A stretch of DNA of 38,784 nucleotides, from NCBI RefSeq assembly GCF_013362995.1, contig NZ_JABWDV010000236.1:1-38784 (forward strand), read 5' to 3'. Below are positions 1 through 9,285 of the stretch, piece by piece. Both the position numbers and the translations under genes were made by a program. Numbering within the stretch: the stretch's first letter is position 1; each line of letters starts with the position of its first letter. The notes under the pieces are model-generated. The model ran no database searches. It saw nothing but the letters and a program-made list of their open reading frames with translations, and was not told the DNA's origin. The stretch comes from Streptomyces sp. TRM64462 (lineage in GTDB: Bacteria > Actinomycetota > Actinomycetes > Streptomycetales > Streptomycetaceae).

Positions 1-912
1 GGGGGCGGCGGCGCGGGTGGTGATGTCCGCGGCGACCGCGCCGGGCAGCCACTCGTCCGGGCGGCGCAGCGCCGTCTGGTCGCTGGCGTTCTGGCACATC
101 GTCAGGACCTCGGCGACCTGGGGCCTGTCCTCCGGGGCCTTGGCCAGGCAGCGGGTGACCAGCTCGCGCAGCTCCTCGGGGAGCCCGTCGAGGTTCGGCT
201 CCTCGTGGACGATCCGGTACAGCACGCCGTGCGAGGTGCCCTCGCCGAACGCGGGGCTGCCCACGGCGGCGTACGCGGCGACCTGGCCGAGCGCGAAGAT
301 GTCGGTGGCGGGGGTCACCGTGCTGCCCGCGGCCTGCTCGGGCGCCATGAAGGACGGCGTACCGATGGTGACGCCGCTGCTGGTGAGCGAGGTGGCGTCG
401 GCGGCGCGGGCGATGCCGAAGTCGATGACGCGCGGGCCGTCGGCGGCGAGCAGGACGTTGCCGGGCTTGAGGTCGCGGTGGACGATGCCGGCGCCGTGGA
501 TGACCTGGAGGGCCTCGGCGATCCCGGCGACCAGCAGCAGGACGGTGTCGACGGGCAGCGGCCCGTGGTTCTGCACGGCGTCGGCGAGCGAGGGCCCGGG
601 GACGTACGCGGTGGCGAGCCACGGTTCGCGCGCGTCGGTGTCGGCGTCGATGACGGGCGCCGTGTAGAGGCCCTGGACGCGCTGCGCGGACTGCACCTCC
701 TGGGCGAAGCGGCGGCGGAACTCGGCGTCCTGGGCGAAGTCGGGCCTGATCACCTTGATGGCGACGGGCCGGCCGCCCGGTGTGTACGACAGATAGACCT
801 TGCCCATGCCACCGGCGCCCAGCCGGGCGGCCAGCCGGCAGCCGGCGACTGCGCGCGGATCGTCCTCCTCCAACGGCTGGAAGACCGTTCCCCCACGGTT
901 AGGACCACTCAT
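1..912 (-). CDS. Serine/threonine protein kinase (partial, C-terminus beyond window)
   Basis: Hanks-type protein kinase that phosphorylates Ser/Thr on partner proteins. The minus-strand frame is open from ATG at 912 to base 1 (304 residues, no stop), so the C-terminus is missing. Visible kinase motifs in order are the glycine loop LGAGGMGKVY, the ATP-binding lysine in VAIKV, the catalytic loop HRDLKPGN, a DFG loop (IDFGIA) and the activation segment ending in GTPSFMAPEQ (APE-type). A GGAGA stretch lies about 12 bases upstream of the chosen ATG; an earlier ATG a few bases before it runs straight into TGA, so it is not the start. It diverges from the nucleotidyltransferase gene at 1046. Whether transmembrane or sensor domains follow cannot be seen. 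Confidence 0.93.
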   Translation of the reverse strand, partial: MSGPNRGGTVFQPLEEDDPRAVAGCRLAARLGAGGMGKVYLSYTPGGRPVAIKVIRPDFAQDAEFRRRFAQEVQSAQRVQGLYTAPVIDADTDAREPWLATAYVPGPSLADAVQNHGPLPVDTVLLLVAGIAEALQVIHGAGIVHRDLKPGNVLLAADGPRVIDFGIARAADATSLTSSGVTIGTPSFMAPEQAAGSTVTPATDIFALGQVAAYAAVGSPAFGEGTSHGVLYRIVHEEPNLDGLPEELRELVTRCLAKAPEDRPQVAEVLTMCQNASDQTALRRPDEWLPGAVAADITTRAAAP

Positions 913-963
913 CAACCCATGTCTCCTGAAAAGGATTTCACGCGCGCACAGGACGTACGCCGA

Positions 964-979
964 CGGCGCTTCTGCGCCG
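964..979. other. Small inverted repeat in divergent intergenic region
   Basis: CGGCGC-ttct-GCGCCG forms a perfect 6-bp stem with a 4-base loop between the divergent kinase and nucleotidyltransferase genes. It could be a hairpin in the leader of either transcript. There is no U-tract and no evidence for a function. Confidence 0.25.
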
Positions 980-1045
980 GACCCGCACCCTATCCAAGGG
1001 GGGTGGCCCGGCTCCACGCGTGAGCGTGTGCGGTATGCACTCCTC

Positions 1046-1681
1046 ATGGAAACCACAGGAGGAGACGCGGGAAAGGCACTCACGGAGCCCGTGATCGCCG
1101 GGCTGCTGCTGGCGGCGGGCGGCGGACGGCGGCTCGGCGGGCGGCCGAAGGCGCTTCTGGAGCACCGGGGCCGGCCCCTGGTCGAGCACGCGGTGGGCGT
1201 GCTGCGCGCGGGCGGCTGCCGGGTGGTGCACGTGGTGCTGGGCGCCGCGGCCGGCGCCGTACGGGAGCGGGCATCGCTGGAGGGCTGCGTACTGGTCGAC
1301 AACCCGGACTGGGAGGAGGGCATGGGCTCGTCGCTGCGGGCGGGTCTGGCGTCCCTCGCGGGCACGGGGGCGTCCGCGGCGGTGGTGGCGCTGGTGGACC
1401 AGCCGGGCATCGGCGCCGAGGCGGTGGCGCGGGTGGCGGCGGCGTACCGGGGGCCCGGGTCGCTGGCCGCGGCCTCGTACGCGGGGAAGCGCGGCCACCC
1501 GGTGCTGCTGGGCGCCGACCGGTGGGCGGAGGTCGCGGCGAGCGCGGAGGGCGACCGGGGCGCGCGCGCCTACCTGCGGGCGCACGAGCGGGAGATCACG
1601 CTGGTGCCGTGCGGGGATGTGGCGGAGCCGTACGACATCGACACGGAGGCGGATCTGGCGCACCTTGAGGGGAGGGAGTGA
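1046..1681 (+). CDS. MobA-like NTP transferase family protein
   Basis: A 211-residue nucleotidyltransferase of the MobA/MocA (molybdopterin cytidylyl/guanylyltransferase) family, which transfers a nucleotide to a phosphorylated cofactor or sugar. The N-terminal nucleotide-binding signature is complete: LLLAAGGGRRLGGRPKALL at about residues 17-35, with the conserved K. A metal-binding-type segment VALVDQPGI follows near the middle, then RGHPVLL and a C-terminal DIDTEADL, all usual in MocA-like proteins. The ATG at 1046 has a poor ribosome site; an in-frame GTG at 1028 would add six residues. Such genes often sit near xanthine dehydrogenase or purine genes, but no xdh gene is in the window, so the substrate is unknown. 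Family call firm, cofactor role inferred. Confidence 0.88.
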   Translation: METTGGDAGKALTEPVIAGLLLAAGGGRRLGGRPKALLEHRGRPLVEHAVGVLRAGGCRVVHVVLGAAAGAVRERASLEGCVLVDNPDWEEGMGSSLRAGLASLAGTGASAAVVALVDQPGIGAEAVARVAAAYRGPGSLAAASYAGKRGHPVLLGADRWAEVAASAEGDRGARAYLRAHEREITLVPCGDVAEPYDIDTEADLAHLEGRE

Positions 1682-1718
1682 ACGCCCCGTGAACGGCGCG
1701 GCACCCAGAGCCATGTTG

Positions 1719-1741
1719 TGTCGACCCAAAGAATCTCGACA
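1719..1741. promoter_or_regulatory. Inverted repeat upstream of malate synthase promoter
   Basis: TGTCGA (1719-1724) and TCGACA (1736-1741) form a perfect 6-bp inverted repeat spaced by 11 bases, just upstream of the aceB -35 hexamer. The spacing fits an operator recognised on successive helical turns, but the binding protein is unknown. Confidence 0.35.
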
Positions 1742-1752
1742 TCAACAAACCA

Positions 1753-1781
1753 TTGAACTTCCACTATGAGGAAACTAGTAT
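1753..1781 (+). promoter_or_regulatory. aceB promoter with operator in the spacer
   Basis: TTGAAC (1753-1758) and TAGTAT (1776-1781) match -35 and -10 hexamers of the main Streptomyces sigma factor with an ideal 17-bp spacer. The spacer holds a 15-bp palindrome TTCCACTATGAGGAA (1759-1773; TTCC arms plus inner C/G symmetry). A repressor bound there would block RNA polymerase directly. IclR-family repressors control malate synthase and glyoxylate or allantoin genes in several bacteria and favour TTCC/GGAA-type sites, so an IclR-family repressor is the likely ligand (inference). Transcription would start near 1788, giving a leader of about 120 bases. Confidence 0.6.
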
Positions 1782-1909
1782 CCACTGATCAGAAGCAGCT
1801 GGCAGCCAGAAGGCGCTCGCGACCGCTCCCCAGCTCACGCGGCACTCGGTGCCACTCCGTGCCACCCTGCCTCTCGCCATCGCAAGCCCGCTGAAGGAAG
1901 TGACAGCTC

Positions 1910-3532
1910 ATGTCCGCACCAGCGCCGTCTCCGCTGGCCATCGTCGAAGCCGAGCCCCTGCCCCGGCAGGAGGAGGTCCTGACCGACGCCGCCCTGGCCT
2001 TCGTGGCGGAGCTGCACCGGCGGTTCACACCGCGGCGTGACGAGCTCCTCGCCCGCCGCGCCGAGCGCCGCGCCGAGATCGCCCGCACCAGCACCCTCGA
2101 CTTCCTCCCGGAGACCGCACAGATCCGGGAGGACGAGAGCTGGAAGGTCGCACCGGCGCCGGCCGCGCTGAACGACCGCCGGGTGGAGATCACCGGTCCG
2201 ACCGACCGCAAGATGACCATCAACGCGCTGAACTCGGGCGCGAAGGTCTGGCTCGCCGACTTCGAGGACGCCTCCGCCCCCACGTGGCAGAACGTGATCC
2301 TCGGCCAGCTCAACCTGATCGACGCGTACGAGCGCAGGATCGACTTCACCGACGAGCGCACCGGAAAGACGTACGCGCTCCGGCCCGCCGACGAACTGGC
2401 CACCGTCGTGATGCGCCCGCGCGGCTGGCACCTGGAGGAGCGCCACCTGCGCTTCGACGGCCGGCCGCTCCCCGGCGCCCTGGTCGACTTCGGCCTGTAC
2501 TTCTTCCACAACGCGAAGCGGCTGCTCGACCTCGGCAAGGGCCCGTACTTCTACCTCCCGAAGACGGAGTCGCACCTGGAGGCACGCCTCTGGAACGACA
2601 TCTTCGTCTTCGCGCAGGACTACGTCGGCATCCCGCAGGGCACCGTCCGCGCCACCGTCCTCATCGAGACGATCACGGCGGCGTACGAGATGGAGGAGAT
2701 CCTCTACGAGCTGCGCGACCACGCGTCCGGGCTCAACGCCGGCCGCTGGGACTACCTCTTCTCCATCGTCAAGAACTTCCGCGACGGCGGCGCCAAGTTC
2801 GTCCTCCCGGACCGCAACGCGGTGACGATGACGGCCCCGTTCATGCGGGCCTACACCGAACTCCTCGTCCGCACCTGCCACAAGCGCGGGGCGCACGCGA
2901 TCGGCGGCATGGCGGCGTTCATCCCGTCCCGGCGCGACGCCGAGGTCAACAAGGTCGCCTTCGAGAAGGTCAAGGCCGACAAGGACCGCGAGGCCGGCGA
3001 CGGCTTCGACGGCTCGTGGGTCGCCCACCCCGACCTGGTCCCGATCGCGATGGCGTCCTTCGACGCGGTGCTCGGCGACAAGCCGAACCAGAAGGACCGC
3101 CTGCGCGAGGACGTCTCGGTGGCGCCCGGCGACCTGATCGCGATCGACTCCCTCGACGCGAAGCCCACCTACGACGGTCTGCGCAACGCCGTCCAGGTCG
3201 GCATCCGCTACATCGAGGCGTGGCTGCGCGGCCTGGGCGCGGTGGCCATCTTCAACCTGATGGAGGACGCGGCGACCGCGGAGATCTCCCGCTCGCAGAT
3301 CTGGCAGTGGATCAACGCGGGCGTCGTCTTCGAGAACGGCGAGACGGCCACCCCGGAGCTGGCCCGCAAGGTCGCCGCCGAGGAACTCGCCGCGATCCGC
3401 GCCGAACTGGGCGACGAGGCCTTCGCGGCCGGCCGGTGGCAGCAGGCCCACGACCTGCTCCTGAAGGTCTCCCTGGACGAGAACTACGCGGACTTCCTCA
3501 CGCTCCCCGCGTACGAACAGCTGATCGGCTGA
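1910..3532 (+). CDS. aceB: Malate synthase A
   Basis: Condenses acetyl-CoA with glyoxylate to malate, completing the glyoxylate shunt or glyoxylate use from purine and allantoin breakdown, in the cytosol. The 540-residue length matches isoform A. The family signature [16 protein letters not shown] lies near residues 268-283, the early block [24 protein letters not shown] near 103-126, and the C-terminal helices with SRSQIWQW are present. ATG at 1910 is preceded by GAAGGAAG about 8 bases upstream. The gene is monocistronic: its own promoter lies at 1753-1781 and a strong terminator at 3560-3599. In Streptomyces one malate synthase gene lies in the allantoin region under AllR; the nucleotidyltransferase upstream and purine permease at the right end fit a purine-salvage neighbourhood, but no allantoin enzyme is visible here. 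Confidence 0.97.
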   Translation: MSAPAPSPLAIVEAEPLPRQEEVLTDAALAFVAELHRRFTPRRDELLARRAERRAEIARTSTLDFLPETAQIREDESWKVAPAPAALNDRRVEITGPTDRKMTINALNSGAKVWLADFEDASAPTWQNVILGQLNLIDAYERRIDFTDERTGKTYALRPADELATVVMRPRGWHLEERHLRFDGRPLPGALVDFGLYFFHNAKRLLDLGKGPYFYLPKTESHLEARLWNDIFVFAQDYVGIPQGTVRATVLIETITAAYEMEEILYELRDHASGLNAGRWDYLFSIVKNFRDGGAKFVLPDRNAVTMTAPFMRAYTELLVRTCHKRGAHAIGGMAAFIPSRRDAEVNKVAFEKVKADKDREAGDGFDGSWVAHPDLVPIAMASFDAVLGDKPNQKDRLREDVSVAPGDLIAIDSLDAKPTYDGLRNAVQVGIRYIEAWLRGLGAVAIFNLMEDAATAEISRSQIWQWINAGVVFENGETATPELARKVAAEELAAIRAELGDEAFAAGRWQQAHDLLLKVSLDENYADFLTLPAYEQLIG

Positions 3533-3559
3533 CCGCACAGCAGCCGATCCCCGACCGCC

Positions 3560-3599
3560 CGCCGCCCCCTGCGCCGCCATGCCGGCGCAGGGGGCGGCG
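3560..3599. terminator. Bidirectional terminator between aceB and helicase gene
   Basis: Perfect 17-bp stem: CGCCGCCCCCTGCGCCG (3560-3576) pairs with 3583-3599 across a 6-base loop. No U-tract, as usual in Streptomyces. It sits between the convergent stops at 3532 and 3628 and can serve both strands. Confidence 0.85.
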
Positions 3600-3627
3600 C
3601 CGTCACTGCGGCTACCCGGCCGCCGCG

Positions 3628-6600
3628 TCATCCGCAGCGGCAGTGCTCCGGCAACACCGCGGGTGCGATGGCCCGCATCGTGTCGCGCTCCTCCTCGGGC
3701 ATGCGGTGCAGTTGCCCCGCCATCACGTCGAAGTGCGGGTGCCGGCGCCACGCCTCGTGGTCACCCACGACGAACAGCCGACGACGCGCGCGGCTCACCG
3801 CCACGTTGAGGAGGTTGGGTGCGGAGGCGGCCCACGCCCGGGGGCCGGCCTTGTCGCCTCCGGCCCCCAGGACCAGGAGCACCACATCCGCCTCCTTGCC
3901 CTGGGTGGTGTGTACCGTGCCGATTCGGTCGCGCGGTACGGCACGGCAGAGGGTGCGCCCCAGTCCGGCGACCACGTCCCGGAACGGGCTGATGACGAAC
4001 AGGTCGCGTTCCGGGTCCAGCCCGCGGTCGACCAGACGGTGCACGATCACCTTCGCCACGTCCCCTTCGTCGGGGCACCACTTGCCCAACGGCGCTCTGC
4101 CACCGGACACCGGCCACCAGACGCTGCGGCGAGCGACCTCGTACTCGTCCGTCCGGTGCACGCCGTGCACCATCAGTCCGTCGTAGGCGACGCTGTTGCT
4201 GATGGTGAACATGGGGTCGTCGCAGCGCCGGTGTACGCGCAAGGGCGAACCGACCCAGACCCGTTCCTCCTGGCCCGGCAGCCAGGTCCCGTACCGGTTC
4301 AGCCGGTCCGCGACCCGCTGAGCGGACGTGCGGGAGGGTGCCCATTCCTCGTCCACACCGAACGTCCGCCGCAGCGCCTGCTGGCCGGTGTGCGGCAACG
4401 TCACCACGGGCTCGAGCTGGAGCGGATCTCCGACGATGACCGCCCTCCGCGCCCGCCACAGAGCGCCGACCGGCATCTGGGGCGTCGCCTGCCCCGCCTC
4501 GTCGATCAGCATCCAGCCGAGGCTTCCCGGCCCCAGCCCGGTGAACATGCGGTCCAGTGACGCGAACGTCGTCGACACGACAGGAAGCGCCAGGAACAGG
4601 CTCTGCCAGGCGGCGAGCACCACCTCACCCCTCAGCGTCTTCGGCGCGTCTCCGCAGACGACGTCCATGGCGGCGTCGAGGTTTTTGCGCATGCGGTCCG
4701 CGGCGCCTTCCAGGAAAGCGCGGTGCAGGTCCATCGCCGCGATGAAGAGGCGTGTGCGGGCCCGCGTGAACTCCGCGTCGGACCAGGGCGACGACAGCTC
4801 CTCCGCGTCCTCCCGCGTACGGCCGGGGAACCCCTGCTCCTCGACTCCCGGGATGTGAGCGCCCCACCGCCGTAGGGCATCCGCGACCATGCCCTCCAGG
4901 CGGCTCTGCCGCTGCTGAAGGGTGCGCAGCAGCCCACGCGCCTCGTCCAGCGCCGCTCGCGCCGCGTGCTCGGCCCGTGCCTGGGTCGCGGCCGTACGCT
5001 CGTGGTCCTCGTAACGGCGTCGAGCAGATTCCTCGGCGTCTGCCAGGGTCCGGTCCTCCTGCAGCCACTCGCGCTGTGCTGCGCCGAGGGTGAAGATGCC
5101 GCTGGCGATGCCCGGCCGCCGCATGTGGTGTTCGGCCCGGTGTGCTGCGGCCGCGTCGAGCAGGCGCCTCGCGGAGTCGCGGTCGGCGGCGGCCTGTCTG
5201 ACGGGCGCCCGCAGCGTGTCCACGTCCCTCTCGGCCTGTGCCGCACGTCGCTGTGCAGCGTCGACGGAGTCCTGAATGCCGGCGGCTTCGACAAGCGCCT
5301 CCCAGATGCGCTGACGCTCGTCCCGCAGTGTCTGGACGGTACGTCGTGCCTGTCGGAACTCCGCGACCGCCTGCCGCCACGCCTCGGGGCCGGGTCGGCG
5401 CTCGGCGGCTTCGCGCAGCAGTTCCCGCATGCCGGTGCCGCGTTCCGCCCTCTCCTCGCGCGGTGGCCCGAACCAGTAGGCGGCCCGGAAGTCCGAGCGG
5501 TTGCCCTTGTTGCCGAGTCTGGCGGCGACGGCTCCCCAGGCGGGTTCGCCGTCAAGAATGAGACGTCCCTGGACGGGAAAGTAGGCGGTCTGTTCCTGCC
5601 ATTCCTCGGCAACCGAGTCCAGAGCCGGGATCTCCAGGGACACGTTCTCCACGGCTCCGTTGTTGGCCGAGGCGATCACCATCTCGTGGCCGGTCAGGCT
5701 GGGCTTCAAGGCGCGGACCGATCGCTGGTACGCGCCGGTCCGCCAGCGGTACACGGTGCCGGTGAAGGCGTCGTCCGGGGTGGAGAGCTCCGCCAGCCGT
5801 TCCGCCCGCTGGACGAGCACGGCCGCGATGAGATCGCGCAGCTGCGTGGTCTTGCCTGTTCCGGGCGGCCCGTTCACCGCGTACAGGCCTTCACCGTCGG
5901 CGAGTTCACGCATGATCGCGTTCACGGCGAACTGCTGGCTCCGCACCAGTGGATGCTCGCTCTTTCCAGGCCAACGCCCCAGCGGGAACCGCGCCGGCTC
6001 CACTCCCCGCAGCACTGCGGAGGTGTCCTCCTTGACATCGACGCGTGTTGCCGTGCGGAGAGAGACCGTGGCAGTGAGGTAGTCCCGCAGGGCCTTCCCG
6101 GGCTCCTCCTGGGCGATCCTCCCGGCAACGAGGCCGAGGTCCGCCGCGATGAAGCTGTTGAGGAAGTCCGAGCCACCCGACCGGCCCGCCTTCCGACGTG
6201 ACACGGCCCGGCTCTGCACCCGGACGATCTCGGGGCGGAGGTCGTCCGTGACCCCGAACTGGTCGGCGACCCATCGAGTGACCGCGGACAGGTCCCGGAC
6301 GGTCAGCGGCTTCTCGCCCAGCCTCGGCGGCCCTTCGGCACCGTCGTCCTCCTGCTCTTCGGCCTGTGCCCCGTCATCGGGGTTCGGGGTGCGCGTCGCG
6401 CCGGCATCCCGTCGTCCGCGCTGTGAGCCGTCGGTCGCGGCGTCCAGGGCCGCCCTCACCGCCCCTGCCGCGACGTCGCCGAGGCCCGGCCCGAGGGCCG
6501 CCGTCGCAGCTCCGCCGACCGCGCCGAGCGCAATCTCGCACAGCAGACCGGCGAAGGGCCGCTGCCGCCGAGTCGGCGCGACCTCCGTGATCTCCAGCTT

Positions 6601-7089
6601 GCCGTCACCGATGTCGAGGACGACCCGTTCGCACGCCTCGGCCTCGTCCTCGAAGCCGTCGAGCCAGCCCCTCGCGCCGGGGCCCGGCTTTCGGCTGCGG
6701 CCCGTGGCCCACGCGCAGGCGGAGAACGTGATCGAGTCCTGTACGAGAAGACCGTCATCCGTGACGTCGAAAGCGAGCAGCGCGGTGTCCCCGTCGAGGC
6801 GCCCTTCGTGGTCCTCCTCGCTGCCGCCGAAGACGTCGATGAGGACGTCCCGTACGGCCGAGACGGCGTAGACCCCGCAGTAGACGGTGTGCTGCCACAC
6901 CATGTTGCGGCCTGGTGGGCGCCGCCGCACGGGATGGCCCGGCTCCCACGGCAGCGGCCGGCCCGCGTCGACGGCGTACATTCCCCTCGCCGGGGCGACC
7001 TTGTCCACCTTCTGCGGGCTGAACATCTCCACGGCCCGCCAGTAGCGCACGATGTCGGCCCTACGCTGCCGCTCACTCCGCGCCGCCAT
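3628..7089 (-). CDS. UPF1/DNA2-like superfamily 1 helicase, large
   Basis: A 1153-residue SF1 helicase-type ATPase predicted to unwind or translocate on nucleic acid. Motifs in order: Walker A GPPGTGKTTQ (about residue 407), Walker B MLIDEAGQA (about 860), GDPLQLEPVV (motif III region), VHTTQGKEADVV (about 1060) and NVAVSRARRRLFVVGD (about 1093). The 400-residue N-terminal part is unrecognised; between Walker A and B lies a long, charged, Arg/Glu/Ala-rich insertion that looks coiled-coil. ATG at 7089 has GAGGGGGA upstream. It begins 61 bases after brxHI on the same strand and is probably co-transcribed with it. SF1 helicases of this kind are common accessory genes in defence islands; a role with BREX is inferred from position only. 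The reading frame is intact, unlike the neighbouring brxD and brxHI. Confidence 0.85.
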   Translation of the reverse strand: MAARSERQRRADIVRYWRAVEMFSPQKVDKVAPARGMYAVDAGRPLPWEPGHPVRRRPPGRNMVWQHTVYCGVYAVSAVRDVLIDVFGGSEEDHEGRLDGDTALLAFDVTDDGLLVQDSITFSACAWATGRSRKPGPGARGWLDGFEDEAEACERVVLDIGDGKLEITEVAPTRRQRPFAGLLCEIALGAVGGAATAALGPGLGDVAAGAVRAALDAATDGSQRGRRDAGATRTPNPDDGAQAEEQEDDGAEGPPRLGEKPLTVRDLSAVTRWVADQFGVTDDLRPEIVRVQSRAVSRRKAGRSGGSDFLNSFIAADLGLVAGRIAQEEPGKALRDYLTATVSLRTATRVDVKEDTSAVLRGVEPARFPLGRWPGKSEHPLVRSQQFAVNAIMRELADGEGLYAVNGPPGTGKTTQLRDLIAAVLVQRAERLAELSTPDDAFTGTVYRWRTGAYQRSVRALKPSLTGHEMVIASANNGAVENVSLEIPALDSVAEEWQEQTAYFPVQGRLILDGEPAWGAVAARLGNKGNRSDFRAAYWFGPPREERAERGTGMRELLREAAERRPGPEAWRQAVAEFRQARRTVQTLRDERQRIWEALVEAAGIQDSVDAAQRRAAQAERDVDTLRAPVRQAAADRDSARRLLDAAAAHRAEHHMRRPGIASGIFTLGAAQREWLQEDRTLADAEESARRRYEDHERTAATQARAEHAARAALDEARGLLRTLQQRQSRLEGMVADALRRWGAHIPGVEEQGFPGRTREDAEELSSPWSDAEFTRARTRLFIAAMDLHRAFLEGAADRMRKNLDAAMDVVCGDAPKTLRGEVVLAAWQSLFLALPVVSTTFASLDRMFTGLGPGSLGWMLIDEAGQATPQMPVGALWRARRAVIVGDPLQLEPVVTLPHTGQQALRRTFGVDEEWAPSRTSAQRVADRLNRYGTWLPGQEERVWVGSPLRVHRRCDDPMFTISNSVAYDGLMVHGVHRTDEYEVARRSVWWPVSGGRAPLGKWCPDEGDVAKVIVHRLVDRGLDPERDLFVISPFRDVVAGLGRTLCRAVPRDRIGTVHTTQGKEADVVLLVLGAGGDKAGPRAWAASAPNLLNVAVSRARRRLFVVGDHEAWRRHPHFDVMAGQLHRMPEEERDTMRAIAPAVLPEHCRCG

Positions 7090-7150
7090 CCAGCCCGTCC
7101 CCCTCGCGTGGTGTTCTACGAACGATCAACTCAACCAGCAACAACCGGCG

Positions 7151-9285
7151 TCAGGAAGCGAAATCGGCCACGAACCTGACCGGCTCGTCGAGAACCGTCC
7201 CGGCGCCTCCCAGATCGGCGAACCGCGCCGCCAGGGTCGCCTCCGCGAGCCGAGGCGGAAGTGCTTCGGCGAACTTCAGCCCCTTCACCGCGCGGGCGTC
7301 GATCTCGGGCAGGCAAAGGTGCCCGGCCGCGTCTGTGACGGCCTCCTTCCACACCTGCGGAGTGAGGCCCTCCCGCAGCCTGATCCAGCAGTCGTTGATC
7401 CGCTGCCCCGGCACCGTGACCGTGCCGAGCGACGCGGCGAGCGTGGCATTGGCGCGGTGCCCGGCCCACGTCCACCATCGTGCGTGCCCTCCGCTGTGCA
7501 GCGTGATGAGAGTTCCGCCCGGGTGCACCGCATCGATGAAGTGTTCCCTCGCCTCGGCCAGGGACGTGACGGCCCTCTTCGTCAGCTTGACCGGCGGGTC
7601 GGTGCCGAGCAGCACCTCCCGTACGGCTCTGGTCAGCTCGAAGGAGGTCGCTCGGAGGAAGCCGAGCCCCGTCCACTTGGCCTTGCCTCCGCTGTCGGTC
7701 GGCTCGACGTAGCACCGCTTGCGGCGCCAGTCGATGTACGTGACGAGCCAGCTGCGGCCGGCGAGCAGCAGCTTGCGCGGGCCCTGGATCTCCTCGGTGA
7801 GCAGATCGGGATCCGTGCGGCCGATCTCGGCGCGACCGTGGAACACCGTGAACTGCGGAGCGGCGGTGAAGACGGCCGTGAGTCCCATGAAGTGCCGGTG
7901 GCCGAAGCGGCGTTCCGCCTCAGGGCCGACGAAGAGCATGCCGCCGTCCTGGTCCAGGTACCCCTGGTCCACGAGATGGCGCAGGACGGGCTCGGCCGGC
8001 TCTCCGAAGGGCCCCAGGTCGTTCCACCACTCGCGCCACAGCCGGTCGCCGACGCGGGGTTCCTGCAGACAGAGCGCGAGGAGCTGCTGGGGGACGATAT
8101 GGCGGGGATCCTGTGGTGCTGCGACCGGCTCGACCCAGCCCCGGGACCACAGCAGCAGCATGCCGGCCGCCGACAGCAGACCGTCCTCGTCCAGCGCCAG
8201 GAACAGGCAGTTGCGGGTCGTGCCGGGCCGGCGGCCGGTTCTGCCGAGCCTCTGCAGGAAGGAGGCGACACTGCCCGGGGCGTCGATCTGGATGACCCGG
8301 TCGAGGTCTCCGACGTCGATCCCCAGCTCCAGGGTGCTGGTGGAGACGATGACGCAGTCCCTGGCCTCGGCGAAGGCCTGCTCGGCTCGGCGTCGCTCGT
8401 CCAGTGAGAGGGACGCGTGTGAGAGGAAGGTGGTGACGCCGCGCAGCCGGAGCTTCTGCCCCAGCTCCTCCACCATGCGCCGCGACTCGCAGAACACCAG
8501 CCGCTTCTCACCGCGGTGCAGGGCGGAGATGACGGTGGCGGCGTTGTCCACCGAGCCGACGTAGTCGAGCTGGATGTCGCCTGGCGGCGGTGCCGTGGAC
8601 GCGGGGTCACGCGCGGACCGGTCGTCCAGGTGCGGCGCGACCACGCGCGCCGCCCGCTTGCCGGCGCCCGAGCCCTGCAGCCAGCGGAGAAGCTCCTCCG
8701 GGTTGCCCACGGTGGCCGACAGTCCCACTCGTTGCACGGTGCGGCCGACGGTCTTCTGCAGGCGCTCGAGTACGGCGAGCAGGTGCCAGCCCCGGTCGTC
8801 CCCGGCGAAGGCGTGCACTTCGTCCACGACGATGGTCCGCAGGCCGGAGAAGAAGCTCCTGTGGTCGACGTTCGTGCTGACGAGCATCGTCTCCAGGGAC
8901 TCCGGCGTGGTGAGCAGCACGTCGGGACGGTCGGCGAGGATCCGCTTGCGGTTGCCCGCGGTGACGTCCCCGTGCCAGAGAGCCGCCTGCCTCCGAGCCA
9001 TCCCGTGTACGTCTCCAGCCGCGGCAGCAGGTTGTTGAGGAGTGCTTCAGCGGGCACACGTAAGCACGGACGTGTTCTGCCATGCCTCCCGGCTCATCCT
9101 CGACAGCAGGGGAAACACTGCCGCCTCGGTCTTCCCGCCCGCTGTCGGAGCCAGGGGGATGGCGTCCTCCCCCCCACGGTCAGGGGGGCGACGGCCGCCT
9201 CCTGCAACGACCGCAGGCCCTTCCAGCCGAGGGAGTTGACGATGTGGTGGGTGAGGACCGGGTCAAGGTCGTCGATGGCGGTCAC
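7151..9285 (-). pseudogene. brxHI: BREX-2 Lhr-type helicase BrxHI, N-terminus frameshifted
   Basis: DEAD/DEAH helicase of the Lhr-like type that belongs to type-2 BREX (Pgl) phage-defence loci. The C-terminal 616 residues (from about 9001 down to 7151) are open and carry the DEVH box VVDEVHAF, SAT motif LSATVGN and motif VI LGRTGRRPGT, followed by the Lhr-like C-terminal region. The true start is GTG at 9285, overlapping the brxD stop by 4 bases (GTGA, translational coupling). Between 9180 and 8990 the conserved helicase N-terminus, including Walker A PTAGGKTE, can only be read by changing frame four times: at the G7 run (9169-9175), near 9063, near 9045 and near 8993. Each is repaired by one added base. 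Either a decayed gene or local sequence error; without these the protein would be about 710 residues. Confidence 0.82.

Noticed and set aside
1835..3751. Long minus-strand open frame opposite aceB
   Set aside because: aceB on the plus strand is unmistakable; the antisense frame has no motif and no ribosome site and runs through the terminator.
7633..9057. A 474-residue alternative minus-strand frame across brxHI
   Set aside because: Only its first 25 residues or so match the helicase (between two frame breaks); the rest is Ser/Arg/Pro-rich out-of-frame sequence.
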